From the NCBI RefSeq assembly GCF_015070375.1, contig NZ_JADCLL010000001.1, positions 1,056,501 through 1,120,500 on the forward strand: 64,000 nt of DNA, in the 5' to 3' direction. A model generated the notes under the pieces. That model saw only the letters and a list, made by a program, of their open reading frames with translations. It made no database searches and had not been told where the DNA came from. The DNA is from Nocardioides kribbensis (GTDB lineage Bacteria; Actinomycetota; Actinomycetes; Propionibacteriales; Nocardioidaceae). The translations under genes were made by a program, and so were the position numbers. Below, one piece after another: positions 56,512 to 64,000 of this stretch (the stretch's first letter is position 1; each line of letters opens with the position of its first letter).

Positions 56512-57128
56512 TGGCGCCGAAGGGGCAGCCGCTGGCCGTGCCCGACGACGGCCTGACCACGGCCCAGCGGCGCACCCAGCCGCTGCTGATGGTGCACACC
56601 GGCGACGGCAAGGGGAAGTCGACCGCGGCCTTCGGGCTCGCGATCCGGGCCTGGAACCAGGGCTGGGACGTCGGGGTCTTCCAGTTCGTGAAGTCGGCCA
56701 AGTGGCGCATCGGGGAGCAGACCGTGCTCGAGCGCCTCGGCGAGCTGCACGACCAGACCGGCGAGGGCGGTCCGGTGGAGTGGCACAAGATGGGCGCCGG
56801 CTGGTCGTGGTCGCGCAAGGAGGGCTCGGAGGCCGACCACGCCACCGAGGCCGCCGAGGGCTGGGCCGAGGTCAAGCGGCGCCTGGCCGAGGAGCGCCAC
56901 GACCTCTACGTGCTCGACGAGTTCACCTACCCCATGGAGTGGGGCTGGGTCGACGTCGACGACGTCGTCACCACCCTGCGCGAGCGGCCCGGGCGGCAGT
57001 ACGTCGTGGTCACCGGCCGCCGCGCCCACCCGGCGCTGGTCGAGGCCGCCGACCTGGTCACCGAGATGACCAAGGTCAAGCACCAGATGGACCGCGGCCA
57101 GAAGGGCCAGAAGGGGATCGAGTGGTGA
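56511..57128 (+). CDS. cobO: Cob(I)yrinic acid a,c-diamide adenosyltransferase
   Basis: A 205-aa CobA/CobO/BtuR-type enzyme that adds the 5'-deoxyadenosyl group to cobalt. The P-loop is HTGDGKGKSTAAFG, followed by GWDVGVFQFVKSAKWRIGE. It shares one base with the chelatase stop (TGATGG) and overlaps cobB by GTGA. N-terminal ~25 residues form a flexible extension. Confidence 0.95.
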   Translation: MAPKGQPLAVPDDGLTTAQRRTQPLLMVHTGDGKGKSTAAFGLAIRAWNQGWDVGVFQFVKSAKWRIGEQTVLERLGELHDQTGEGGPVEWHKMGAGWSWSRKEGSEADHATEAAEGWAEVKRRLAEERHDLYVLDEFTYPMEWGWVDVDDVVTTLRERPGRQYVVVTGRRAHPALVEAADLVTEMTKVKHQMDRGQKGQKGIEW

Positions 57129-58492
57129 CCCGGCTCCCCCGCGTCGTCGTCGCCGCCCCCTCCACCGGCCAGGGCAAGACCACGGTCTCCACCGGGCTGA
57201 TGGCCGCGCTGCGCCGCGCCGGTCACGTCGTCAGCGGCCACAAGGTCGGCCCCGACTACATCGACCCCGGCTACCACGCCCTCGCCTGCGGCCGACCGGG
57301 CCGCAACCTCGACCCGCACCTCGTCGGCGAGGACCTCGTCGTGCCGCTGCTGCTGCACGGCGCCCGCACCCCCGAGCAGGCCGACGTCGCCGTCGTCGAG
57401 GGCGTCATGGGCCTCTACGACGGCCGGGTCGGCACCCGCGGCTTCTCCTCCACCGCCCACGTCGCCGCCCTCACCCGCAGCCCGGTCGTGCTCGTCGTCG
57501 ACATCTCGCGCTCCTCGCGCTCCATCGGCGCCGTCGTGCACGGCATGGCCACCTGGGACCCCACCGTCACCGTGGCCGGTGTCGTGCTCAACCAGGCCGG
57601 CTCCCCGCGCCACGCCGCCGAGGTGCGCTCCAGCATCGACCTGCCCGTGCTCGGCACCATCCCCCGCGACGCCGGCGTCTCCGCGCCCTCGCGCCACCTC
57701 GGCCTCGTGCCCGCCGACGAGCGCGCCCTGTCGGCGGAGTCGCTGGACCACCTCGCCGACCACGTCGCCGCCCACGTCGACCTCGAGGCCGTCCTCGCCC
57801 TCGCCGCCACCGCGCCCGACCTCGCCGAGGACCCGTGGGCGCCGGAGGCCGTCCTACGCCGCCCCGAGGGGGCCGGCCGCCCGGTCGTGGCCGTCGCGGG
57901 CGGGCGGGCCTTCACGTTCCGCTACGCCGAGACCGAGGAGCTGCTGCGCGCGGCCGGCTGCGAGGTGGTGGGCTTCGACCCGATGCACGACACGGCGCTG
58001 CCCGCCGGCACGGCGGGGGTCTACCTCGGCGGCGGCTTCCCCGAGGTCCACGTCGGGGAGCTGGGCGGCAACGAGGCGCTGCGCGCCGCCCTGCGCGCGG
58101 CCGTGCTCGACGGCGTGCCGACGGTGGCGGAGTGCGCGGGGCTGCTCTACCTCTGCGACACCCTCGACGGGGCGCCGATGGTGGGGGCGCTGCCGGCCAC
58201 CGCGGAGATGACGCCGCGACTGACCATGCGCTACCCCGTGGCGACCGCGGTCGGCGACAGCCTGCTCACCCGGCGCGGGGAGCAGGTCACCGGCCACGAG
58301 TTCCACCGCACCCACGTCGAGCCGGTGAGGGGCGACACCGCCACCTGGGAGGTCGACGGCGAGGCGGTCGGCTTCGGCACCGCCAGCCTGCACGCCTCCT
58401 ACCTGCACACCCACTGGGCCGGCCACCCCCACCTCGCCCAGCGCTTCGCCGACGCGGTGCACGCCCGGGCCCGTGACCTGGCCCATGGCTGA
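57125..58492 (+). CDS. cobB: Cobyrinic acid a,c-diamide synthase
   Basis: 455 aa. ATP-dependent amidation of the a and c side chains. N-terminal P-loop (AAPSTGQGKTTVSTGL) and DYIDPGYH; the C-terminal glutamine amidotransferase-like domain has AECAGLLYLCDTL with the nucleophilic Cys and a His near HEFHRTHV. GTG 57125 overlaps the cobO stop (GTGA). In aerobic organisms the substrate is hydrogenobyrinic acid, in others cobyrinic acid; the presence of CobG/CobL-type genes favours the aerobic type. Confidence 0.94.
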   Translation: MTRLPRVVVAAPSTGQGKTTVSTGLMAALRRAGHVVSGHKVGPDYIDPGYHALACGRPGRNLDPHLVGEDLVVPLLLHGARTPEQADVAVVEGVMGLYDGRVGTRGFSSTAHVAALTRSPVVLVVDISRSSRSIGAVVHGMATWDPTVTVAGVVLNQAGSPRHAAEVRSSIDLPVLGTIPRDAGVSAPSRHLGLVPADERALSAESLDHLADHVAAHVDLEAVLALAATAPDLAEDPWAPEAVLRRPEGAGRPVVAVAGGRAFTFRYAETEELLRAAGCEVVGFDPMHDTALPAGTAGVYLGGGFPEVHVGELGGNEALRAALRAAVLDGVPTVAECAGLLYLCDTLDGAPMVGALPATAEMTPRLTMRYPVATAVGDSLLTRRGEQVTGHEFHRTHVEPVRGDTATWEVDGEAVGFGTASLHASYLHTHWAGHPHLAQRFADAVHARARDLAHG

Positions 58493-59531
58493 CGAAGCCC
58501 CGCCCGTCGACCCGCTGCGCCACCACGGCGACGCCGAGGTGCGCGGCAGCGGGCTGCTCGACCTGGCCGTCAACGTCCACGACGGCCCCCGGCCGGCGTG
58601 GCTCGACACGGCGCTCCACGCCGCCGTGGACGCCTCGGGCGCCTACCCCAGCCCCACCGAGGCGGAGGCCGCGCTGGCCCGGCGCCACGACCGGCCGGCC
58701 GAGGAGGTGCTGGCCACCGCCGGCGCGGCCGAGGCCTTCTCCCTCGTCGCGCGGTGGCGCGCGTGGCGCCGCCCGGTGGTGGTGCACCCGCAGTTCACCG
58801 AGCCCCACGCGGCGCTGGAGCAGGCCGGTCACGACGTCACGCCGGTGCTGCTGCCGGAGCCGTTCGTGCTCGACCCGGCCGCGGTGCCCGACGACGCCGA
58901 CCTCGTGGTGCTGGGCAACCCGACCAACCCCACCGGGGTCCTCCACCCGGCCGAGGCCGTGCAGGCCCTGCTGCGCCCGGGGCGGGTGGTGCTGGTCGAC
59001 GAGGCCTTCATGGACGCCGTGCCCGGCGAGACCGCGTCGGTGGCCGGGCTGCGCGCCCCGGGCCTGGTGGTCGTGCGCAGCCTCACCAAGCACTGGGGCG
59101 TCCCCGGCGTGCGCGCGGGCTACCTGCTGGCCTCGCGCCGCTCGGTCGCCGCCCTGCGCCGCGGGCAGGTGCCCTGGTCGGTCGCCACCACGGCCGCCGC
59201 CGCGATGACCGCCTGCTCCACCCCCGCCGCGGTCGCCGAGGGCGCCCGACGCGCCAGCGAGGTCGTCGCCCACCGCGAGCACCTCGAGCGCGGCCTGGCC
59301 GACCTCGGCGTCGACCACGTGACCTCCGCGGCCCCCTTCGTGCTCGTGCGCGCCGGCCACGGCGCCCACGGACGGCTGCGCGAGCGCGGGATCGCCGTGC
59401 GCCGGGCCGACACCTTCCCCGGCCTCGACGACACCTGGGTCCGGGTCGCGGTGCGCGCGCCCGCGGTCAGCGACCGGCTGCTCGCCGCGCTCGCCACGCC
59501 CGCCACACCACCCACGGCGGTGGAGCGGTGA
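58485..59531 (+). CDS. PLP-dependent CobC/CobD-like aminotransferase-fold protein
   Basis: 348 aa of the type I PLP fold related to threonine-phosphate decarboxylase (CobC/CobD, for the aminopropanol linker) and histidinol-phosphate aminotransferase. The PLP lysine is in VRSLTKHWGVPGVRAGY, with NPTNPTGV for cofactor binding. Similar to the mycobacterial Rv2231c family. ATG 58485 overlaps the cobB stop by 8 nt, so it belongs to the operon. It probably supplies (R)-1-aminopropan-2-ol phosphate; this is inferred. Confidence 0.85.
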   Translation: MADEAPPVDPLRHHGDAEVRGSGLLDLAVNVHDGPRPAWLDTALHAAVDASGAYPSPTEAEAALARRHDRPAEEVLATAGAAEAFSLVARWRAWRRPVVVHPQFTEPHAALEQAGHDVTPVLLPEPFVLDPAAVPDDADLVVLGNPTNPTGVLHPAEAVQALLRPGRVVLVDEAFMDAVPGETASVAGLRAPGLVVVRSLTKHWGVPGVRAGYLLASRRSVAALRRGQVPWSVATTAAAAMTACSTPAAVAEGARRASEVVAHREHLERGLADLGVDHVTSAAPFVLVRAGHGAHGRLRERGIAVRRADTFPGLDDTWVRVAVRAPAVSDRLLAALATPATPPTAVER

Positions 59532-60211
59532 TCGCCTTCCACCGCCGCCGCGACTGCCCCCACCCCGCCGCGGCCCCCGAGCCCGACACCCGGCTGCGAC
59601 GCCGGGACGGGGAGCCCTACCCCCACGTCAGCCAGTACGCCACGCCCGCCCTCATCCCCCGGCTGGTCGACGGCAGCGCGCGGGCCGAGGACGACCCCGC
59701 CTGGGCCACCACGGGCGCCTGCTGCCCGGCCGGCTACGCGTTCTGGGCCCACCGCATGTGCGGCGTCGCGGCCCTGGCCGGGCTCGTGGAGCACCGCCGC
59801 GGCGAGCGGCTCGAGCTCGTGCCGACCGCCGAGGACCTGCTCGACGTCGGCGGCTACGTCCTCACCCCCGAGCGCGTCCACGGCCTGGTCTACGCACCCC
59901 TCGTCGAGCTGCTGCGCACCCGGTGGGGCATCGGGGCGCGGGTGGCCGTCGACCTCCCCGCCGCCGACCTGGCCCGCGAGGTCGCCGCCGGCGCGCTCGC
60001 GATCGCCTCCGTGCACCCGGCCGTCCGCCGCGCCCCCGAGCCGCCGCCCGCGCGCGGCGGCCACCTCGTGACGCTGTGGGCGGCCGACGACGACGGGGTG
60101 CGGCTCACCAACCCCTCGGGCCTGCCCGGCCACAGCCAGCACGCCCGGCTGCCCGTCGACGTGCTCGCTCGCTACTACGCCGGCCGCGCCGTCGTGGTCG
60201 AGCCGGCCTGA
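59528..60211 (+). CDS. C39-peptidase-like protein in the cobalamin operon
   Basis: 227 aa, no signal peptide and no transmembrane segment. HRMCGVAALAGL (Cys78) resembles the catalytic Cys motif of C39 peptidases, GGHLVTLWA (His179) the catalytic His, and TNPSG (Asn195) a possible third residue. The rest is not like any cobalamin enzyme I know. GTG 59528 overlaps the stop of the PLP gene (GTGA), so it is translated with the corrin genes. The peptidase activity, if any, and its substrate are unknown. Confidence 0.6.
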   Translation: MIAFHRRRDCPHPAAAPEPDTRLRRRDGEPYPHVSQYATPALIPRLVDGSARAEDDPAWATTGACCPAGYAFWAHRMCGVAALAGLVEHRRGERLELVPTAEDLLDVGGYVLTPERVHGLVYAPLVELLRTRWGIGARVAVDLPAADLAREVAAGALAIASVHPAVRRAPEPPPARGGHLVTLWAADDDGVRLTNPSGLPGHSQHARLPVDVLARYYAGRAVVVEPA

Positions 60212-60224
60212 CCCGCCCGCGGGC

Positions 60225-60458
60225 TCAGCGCTGGCGCGACTGGAGCACGTGCAGCCGCCACCCGACGCCGACACCGAGCAGCCCCATCACGCCGGTGCCG
60301 ATCGGCACGGCGTCGATCGGGCCGACCACGGCCAGGAGCACGGCGAGCACCAGCAGCACGACGCCCATGCCCGCGACCAGCCAGGCCGTGGGGTCGCGGC
60401 GGGCGGTGCTGGCGGGAGTGCTGCGGGGCGTGCTGCGGGAGCGGTCGCGGGGGTCCAC
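60225..60458 (-). CDS. 77-aa two-helix membrane protein
   Basis: A Pro/Ser/Arg-rich N-terminus, then helices WLVAGMGVVLLVLAVLLAVVGPID and AVPIGTGVMGLLGVGVGW, ending with a short basic tail. No family is recognised. The start is GTG 60458, 6 nt after TAGCGT (leaderless). It lies convergent with the C39-like gene, between two cobalamin operons, but nothing in its sequence links it to cobalt or cobalamin. Confidence 0.6.
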   Translation of the reverse strand: MDPRDRSRSTPRSTPASTARRDPTAWLVAGMGVVLLVLAVLLAVVGPIDAVPIGTGVMGLLGVGVGWRLHVLQSRQR

Positions 60459-60524
60459 GGCACCACGCTAGCGACCGCCCCGGAGCCCGGGACGGGACGG
60501 CCCCCACGCGGGGCCCCGATGGCC

Positions 60525-60645
60525 TAGGGTGAGCCCGCGGGCACGAGGAAGCCGGTGGGAATCCGGCACAGTCGCGCTACTGTGACAGCTCCTCCGCGGT
60601 CGACCACGGTCGGTCCGGGCGAGCTGGAGTCAGACCCGAGTGTCC
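60525..60645 (+). ncRNA. Cobalamin riboswitch 3 (upstream of cbtB)
   Basis: Canonical core CACGAGGAAGCCGGTGGGAA, TCCGGCACAGTCGCGCTACTG and GGAGTCAGACCCGAGTG, the form known upstream of cobalt transporters. A TAGGGT -10 at 60525-60530 starts it. The cbtB Shine-Dalgarno sequence AGGAGGA could pair with the CTCCTCC segment at 60588-60594, suggesting translation control. This stretch (60459-60693) holds no gene. Confidence 0.93.
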
Positions 60646-60693
60646 GTCATCCATCCGCTTCGTCAGGGACGCACCCATCCCTCAGGAGGACAC

Positions 60694-60930
60694 ATGTCGC
60701 AGTCGTCTGCACCCACCGCTCCCCTCTCCCCGGGCCTCTCCCCGGCCGTCGAGGTCCCCGCGATCCCGCTCGGCCGGCTCGCCCCCTGGGCCCTCTTCTC
60801 CGGGCTGCTGTGCAGCCTCGTGCTGTTCTTCGTCAGCACCGACCAGGGCGCGGTCTCGGTCTTCTCCGGCACCGCGCTGCACGAGTTCGTGCACGACGGC
60901 CGCCACCTGCTGGGCTACCCCTGCCACTGA
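60694..60930 (+). CDS. cbtB: Cobalt transporter subunit CbtB
   Basis: A 78-aa one-helix membrane protein (WALFSGLLCSLVLFFVS) with the C-terminal metal-binding motif HEFVHDGRHLLGYPCH. With CbtA it forms a predicted cobalt transporter typically under B12 riboswitch control. AGGAGGA precedes ATG 60694. About 93 bp separate it from cbtA. Confidence 0.9.
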   Translation: MSQSSAPTAPLSPGLSPAVEVPAIPLGRLAPWALFSGLLCSLVLFFVSTDQGAVSVFSGTALHEFVHDGRHLLGYPCH

Positions 60931-61023
60931 GCCCGTCCGGGCCTGCTCGCCACCACCCCTCACCTCCTCGGTGCCGGGGCCCGCTGAGGTGCGCCCCGGC
61001 GCCGGCACCCGAACGGAGCCCTC

Positions 61024-61827
61024 ATGTCCCCAGCCACCACCCGGATGACCCCGCGCGCCTTCCTGGTCAGCGGCCTGCTCGTCGGCCTGCTCGCAGGCTG
61101 CGCCGCCTTCCTCGTCGCCACCTGGGCCGGTGAGCCCGCGGTCGAGGCCGCCGTCGCCCGCGAGGGCGGCCACGACCACGCCGCCGGCACGCCGGAGCAC
61201 ACCCACGAACCCACCGCGGGCGACGGCGCCGAGGAGGAGGTCGTCTCGCGCAGCACCCAGCGCACCTGGGGCCTGCTCACCGGCTCGGTCGCCGTCGGCG
61301 TGGCCCTCGGCGGTCTGCTCGCCCTGGGTGCGGCCGCCGCGGTGGGCCGCCTCGGCCCGCTGCGACCGGGGCCGACCGCGGCGCTCGTGGCCGGCGCCGG
61401 CTTCGTGTCGGTGGCCCTCGTGCCGTTCCTGAAGTACCCCGCGCTCCCGCCGGGCGTGGGCAGCGCGGAGACCATCGGTTCGCGCACCGCGCTCTACTTC
61501 ACCTTCGTCGCCGTCTCGGTGGCCGCCGCCGTGCTCGCCGTGCTCGTGGCCCGTCGCCTGCTCCCGACCCAGGGCGGGTACGCCGCCGTGCTCGTCGGCA
61601 CCGCCCTCTACCTGCTGGTCGTCGTGGTCGCCGCCGTCCTGCTGCCGGGCCCGGCCTCCGCGGGCGACGTGCCGGCCGACCTGCTGTGGAGCTTCCGCCG
61701 CGGGTCGCTGCTCACGCTGCTCGCCCTGTGGGGCGTGCTCGTCCTCGGCCTGGCCGGTGCCGTCGACCGGCTGGGCCGCCAGGAGAGCGCCCTGCGGGCC
61801 CGCCGCGAGCTGGCGGCCAGCCTGTGA
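61024..61827 (+). CDS. cbtA: Cobalt transporter subunit CbtA
   Basis: A 267-aa protein with six or so transmembrane helices. A His-rich loop (GGHDHAAGTPEHTHEP) between the first two helices is typical of CbtA and a likely Co2+ binding site. ATG 61024 has CGGAG upstream. Its stop overlaps cobT (GTGA). Cobalt import for the chelatase fits its place in the operon. Confidence 0.9.
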   Translation: MSPATTRMTPRAFLVSGLLVGLLAGCAAFLVATWAGEPAVEAAVAREGGHDHAAGTPEHTHEPTAGDGAEEEVVSRSTQRTWGLLTGSVAVGVALGGLLALGAAAAVGRLGPLRPGPTAALVAGAGFVSVALVPFLKYPALPPGVGSAETIGSRTALYFTFVAVSVAAAVLAVLVARRLLPTQGGYAAVLVGTALYLLVVVVAAVLLPGPASAGDVPADLLWSFRRGSLLTLLALWGVLVLGLAGAVDRLGRQESALRARRELAASL

Positions 61828-62906
61828 CCGGCCCGACCGGCCCCGCCGCGCCGTCGGCCGCCGCGCGCGCGGCCGCGGCCGAGCGGCTGGCCGGCCTGGC
61901 CACGCCGGCGGGTGCGCTCGGGCGCCTGGGCGAGCTCGGCGTGTGGCTGGCCGCGGCGCAGGACTGCGTGCCGCCGCGGCCGCTCGAGCGGGTGCGGCTG
62001 GTCGTGCTGGCCGGCGACCACGGGGTCGCCGGCCACGGGGTGTCGGCGTACCCGCCCGCGATCACCGGGGCCATGGTCCGCACCTTCCTCGCCGGACGCG
62101 CCGGGGTCTCGGCGCTGGCCGCCGCTCACGGCGTGCACGTGCGGGTGCTCGACCTCGGCGTCGACGACGACCTCGACGGCCTCGCGCCCGAGGTGCACGC
62201 CGCGCTCACCGCCCACAAGGTGCGCCGCGGCAGCGGGGCGCTCCACCTCGAGGACGCGCTCACCCCCGAGCAGACACGCGCCGCCCTCGAGGCCGGGCGC
62301 GCCGTGGCCCGCGAGGAGGTCGCGGCCGGGGCCGACCTCCTGCTCACCGGCGACATGGGCATCGGCAACACCACCCCCGCCGCCTGCCTGGTCGCCGCCG
62401 GCCTCGGGCTGGGCGCCGACGAGGTCACCGGCCGCGGCACCGGCGTCGACGACGCCGGCCTGGCCCGCAAGCGCGAGGTCGTGGCCCAGGCGCTCGCCCG
62501 CGCCGGCGACCGCGTCGCCGACCCCGTCGAGACCCTCACCGCGCTCGGCAGCGCCGACCTCGCCGCCACCGTCGGCCTGCTCACCGAGGCCGCCCGCAGC
62601 GGCGTGCCGGTGCTGCTCGACGGGCTGATGTCGGTGGCGTGCGCGCTCACCGCGGAGCGGCTCGCGCCGGGGTCCGCCGCGTGGTTCGTCGCCGCTCACC
62701 GCTCCCCCGAGCCGGCCCAGTCGCTGGCGCTGGCCCACCTGGGCCTCGAGCCGCTGCTCGACCTCGGGCTGCGCCTGGGCGAGGGCAGCGGCGCGGTGGC
62801 GGCGGTGCCGGTGCTGCGCAGCGCGGTGGCCCTGCTGCGCGACGTCGCGCAGCTGGCCGACCTGGTGCCCGCCCCGGGGCTCGATCCGGGGCCCCTCGGT
62901 GCGTGA
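61824..62906 (+). CDS. cobT: Nicotinate-nucleotide--dimethylbenzimidazole phosphoribosyltransferase
   Basis: 360 aa. Activates the lower-ligand base DMB to alpha-ribazole phosphate. Family motifs are VLAGDHGVAGHGVSAYP and GDMGIGNTTPAACLVAA; the catalytic Glu lies near the end (GEGSGAVAAVPVL). GTG 61824 overlaps the cbtA stop. Its own end overlaps cobS by 8 nt. Confidence 0.95.
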   Translation: MTGPTGPAAPSAAARAAAAERLAGLATPAGALGRLGELGVWLAAAQDCVPPRPLERVRLVVLAGDHGVAGHGVSAYPPAITGAMVRTFLAGRAGVSALAAAHGVHVRVLDLGVDDDLDGLAPEVHAALTAHKVRRGSGALHLEDALTPEQTRAALEAGRAVAREEVAAGADLLLTGDMGIGNTTPAACLVAAGLGLGADEVTGRGTGVDDAGLARKREVVAQALARAGDRVADPVETLTALGSADLAATVGLLTEAARSGVPVLLDGLMSVACALTAERLAPGSAAWFVAAHRSPEPAQSLALAHLGLEPLLDLGLRLGEGSGAVAAVPVLRSAVALLRDVAQLADLVPAPGLDPGPLGA

Positions 62907-63654
62907 CGCCTGGCGCCTGGCCCTCGGCACGCTGACCGCGATCCCCGTCGCCCCGCCCGGCCACGTCGACCGCTCCACCGCCGCGCGCGCGATGCTGCTG
63001 GCGCCCCTGGCCGCGGCGCCGCTCGGGCTGCTGGTGGCCCTCGTCGGCTGGGCCGGCGCCGGGGCCGGTCTCGACCGGCTCGCGGTGGCCGTGGTCGCCG
63101 TGGGGGTCCTCGCCGCGGGCACCCGCGCCCTGCACTGGGACGGCCTGTCGGACACCGTCGACGGCCTCACCGCCTCCTACGACCGCGAGCGGTCGCTGGC
63201 GGTGATGCGCACGGGCACGTCGGGCCCCGCCGGCGTCGTGGCCACCGTCGTCGTGCTCCTCGCCCAGGTCGCCGCTCTCGCCTCGCTGCTGCGCCTCGAC
63301 GGCGGCTGGTGGCTGGCCGGCCTCGCCGTCGCGGTCTCGCGCTGCGCCCTGGTGCTGACCTGCCTGCGCGGGGTGCCCGGCGCGCGGGGCGACGGGCTCG
63401 GGTCGGGCTTCACCGGCACCGTGGCGCCGCTCGCCGCGGCGGTGTCGTGGCTCCTGGGCACGGCCGCGCTCGTCGCCGTCGCCGCCGCGGTCGGCCTCGA
63501 GGCGTGGCGCGCCCCGGTCGCCGCGCTCGCCGCCGTGGCCGTCGTCGGCCTGCTCGTGCGGCGCACCACCCGGCGCCTCGGCGGGGTCACCGGCGACGTC
63601 TTCGGCGCCGCCGTCGAGCTGGCGCTCGCCGCGCTGCTGGTGGCGCTGTCGTGA
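62899..63654 (+). CDS. cobS: Adenosylcobinamide-GDP ribazoletransferase (cobalamin synthase)
   Basis: A 251-aa polytopic membrane enzyme joining adenosylcobinamide-GDP to alpha-ribazole. The motif HWDGLSDTVDGL, with Asp residues for Mg2+, is near residue 80, and a second conserved motif (GDGLGSGFTG) follows. GTG 62899 lies inside the end of cobT. Last gene of the riboswitch 3 unit; convergent with cobU. Confidence 0.95.
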   Translation: MRDAWRLALGTLTAIPVAPPGHVDRSTAARAMLLAPLAAAPLGLLVALVGWAGAGAGLDRLAVAVVAVGVLAAGTRALHWDGLSDTVDGLTASYDRERSLAVMRTGTSGPAGVVATVVVLLAQVAALASLLRLDGGWWLAGLAVAVSRCALVLTCLRGVPGARGDGLGSGFTGTVAPLAAAVSWLLGTAALVAVAAAVGLEAWRAPVAALAAVAVVGLLVRRTTRRLGGVTGDVFGAAVELALAALLVALS

Positions 63655-63659
63655 GCCGC

Positions 63660-64000
63660 TCAGAGCACGAGCACGCGGCCGGCCACCACGAGGTGCACCG
63701 CCTCGCACTCCGCGGCCAGGCGCTGGTTGGCCAGGCCGAGCAGGTCGCGGAAGACCCGGCCCGAGCGGTGCGCGGGCACCACGCCGAGACCGACCTCGTT
63801 GGTCACCAGCACCACGTCGCCCGCCGCCCCGGCCAGCGCCGCGGCCGCCTCGTCGAGCCGCGCGCCGACCAGCGCGTGCAGCGCCTCGCTCGGCTCCTCC
63901 CAGGCCTCGGCGTCGTCGAGCAGCCGGGTCAGCCAGGTGCCGAGGCAGTCCACGAGCACCGCGCCGTGACCAGCGCCGTGACCAGGGCCGTGCCCGGCGC
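63660..64000 (-). CDS. cobU: Adenosylcobinamide kinase/guanylyltransferase CobU, 5' end outside window
   Basis: The C-terminal ~113 residues are in the window: LVDCLGTWLTRLLDD, VLVTNEVGLGVVPAHRSGRVFRDLLGLANQRLA are CobU/CobP signatures. The enzyme phosphorylates adenosylcobinamide and adds GMP. The frame stays open to the window edge, so the P-loop half lies beyond 64000. Just upstream of VLVDC is an unusual Gly-His run (GHGPGHGAGHGA) encoded by a near-perfect 12-nt repeat. Confidence 0.85.
   Translation of the reverse strand, partial: AGHGPGHGAGHGAVLVDCLGTWLTRLLDDAEAWEEPSEALHALVGARLDEAAAALAGAAGDVVLVTNEVGLGVVPAHRSGRVFRDLLGLANQRLAAECEAVHLVVAGRVLVL

Overview
The window is chromosomal DNA of very high G+C (roughly 70-75% by eye) from an actinobacterium. 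Gene content and synteny point to a relative of Nocardioides (Nocardioidaceae); I infer this from gene order and protein character, not from a database search. Supporting signs are paired clpP1/clpP2, an Rv2466c-like mycothiol-linked protein, ClpX/tig/pepN/glbO/ettA/ssb neighbours ordered much as I remember them around Rv2448c-Rv2478c of Mycobacterium tuberculosis, and many apparently leaderless genes with a TANNNT -10 hexamer 6-9 nt before the start codon.

Region 1 (1-13 kb, mostly minus strand): the end of valS, then a proteostasis block (clpX, clpP2, clpP1, an SRPBCC protein, an alpha/beta hydrolase, tig, two tRNAs). After it come nei2/fpg, rpiB, an HSL-type hydrolase, a LURP-one-like protein, metG and a PGRP amidase. 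A ClgR-like box lies upstream of clpP1.

Region 2 (13-24 kb): an Rv2466c-like DsbA-family protein, a CHAP-domain secreted protein, pepN, a DUF5130 protein with a small membrane protein, an MscS channel, truncated haemoglobin, a membrane protein coupled to an ECF-type sigma factor, an Old Yellow Enzyme and a double-hotdog thioesterase.

Region 3 (24-42 kb): a TetR regulator and a divergent 59-aa membrane protein separated by two palindromic operators; a thiolase, a MarR regulator, ettA and ssb; two membrane-linked dynamin-like GTPases with a PrsW-family protease; an aminopeptidase P; two CNNM/hemolysin-family proteins; a quinone-oxidoreductase-like protein; tRNA-Arg; a secreted protein; and a PAS-GAF-SpoIIE phosphatase.

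Region 4 (41.5-48.7 kb): two paralogous LuxR-type response regulators (one with Glu replacing the phospho-acceptor Asp), a PIG-L deacetylase, adenosine deaminase, a membrane-anchored DsbA, oligoribonuclease, tRNA-His, a peptidase-E-like protein, a lipoprotein and a membrane protein.

Region 5 (48.7-64 kb): a cobalamin locus with three cobalamin riboswitches. Riboswitch 1 precedes cobG-cobH-cobIJ. Riboswitch 2 precedes a ChlI/ChlD-like chelatase ATPase, then cobO, cobB, a CobC/CobD-like PLP enzyme and a C39-peptidase-like protein of unknown role. Riboswitch 3 precedes cbtB-cbtA-cobT-cobS. cobL-cobM and cobU lie on the opposite strand. cobN, cobK, cobQ and cobD (cbiB) are not in the window. Most cob genes overlap by 1-8 nt. 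The most unusual points are a CobG lacking its C-terminal Cys cluster, the C39-like protein inside the cob operon, and two divergent -10 elements sharing bases between cobL and riboswitch 2.
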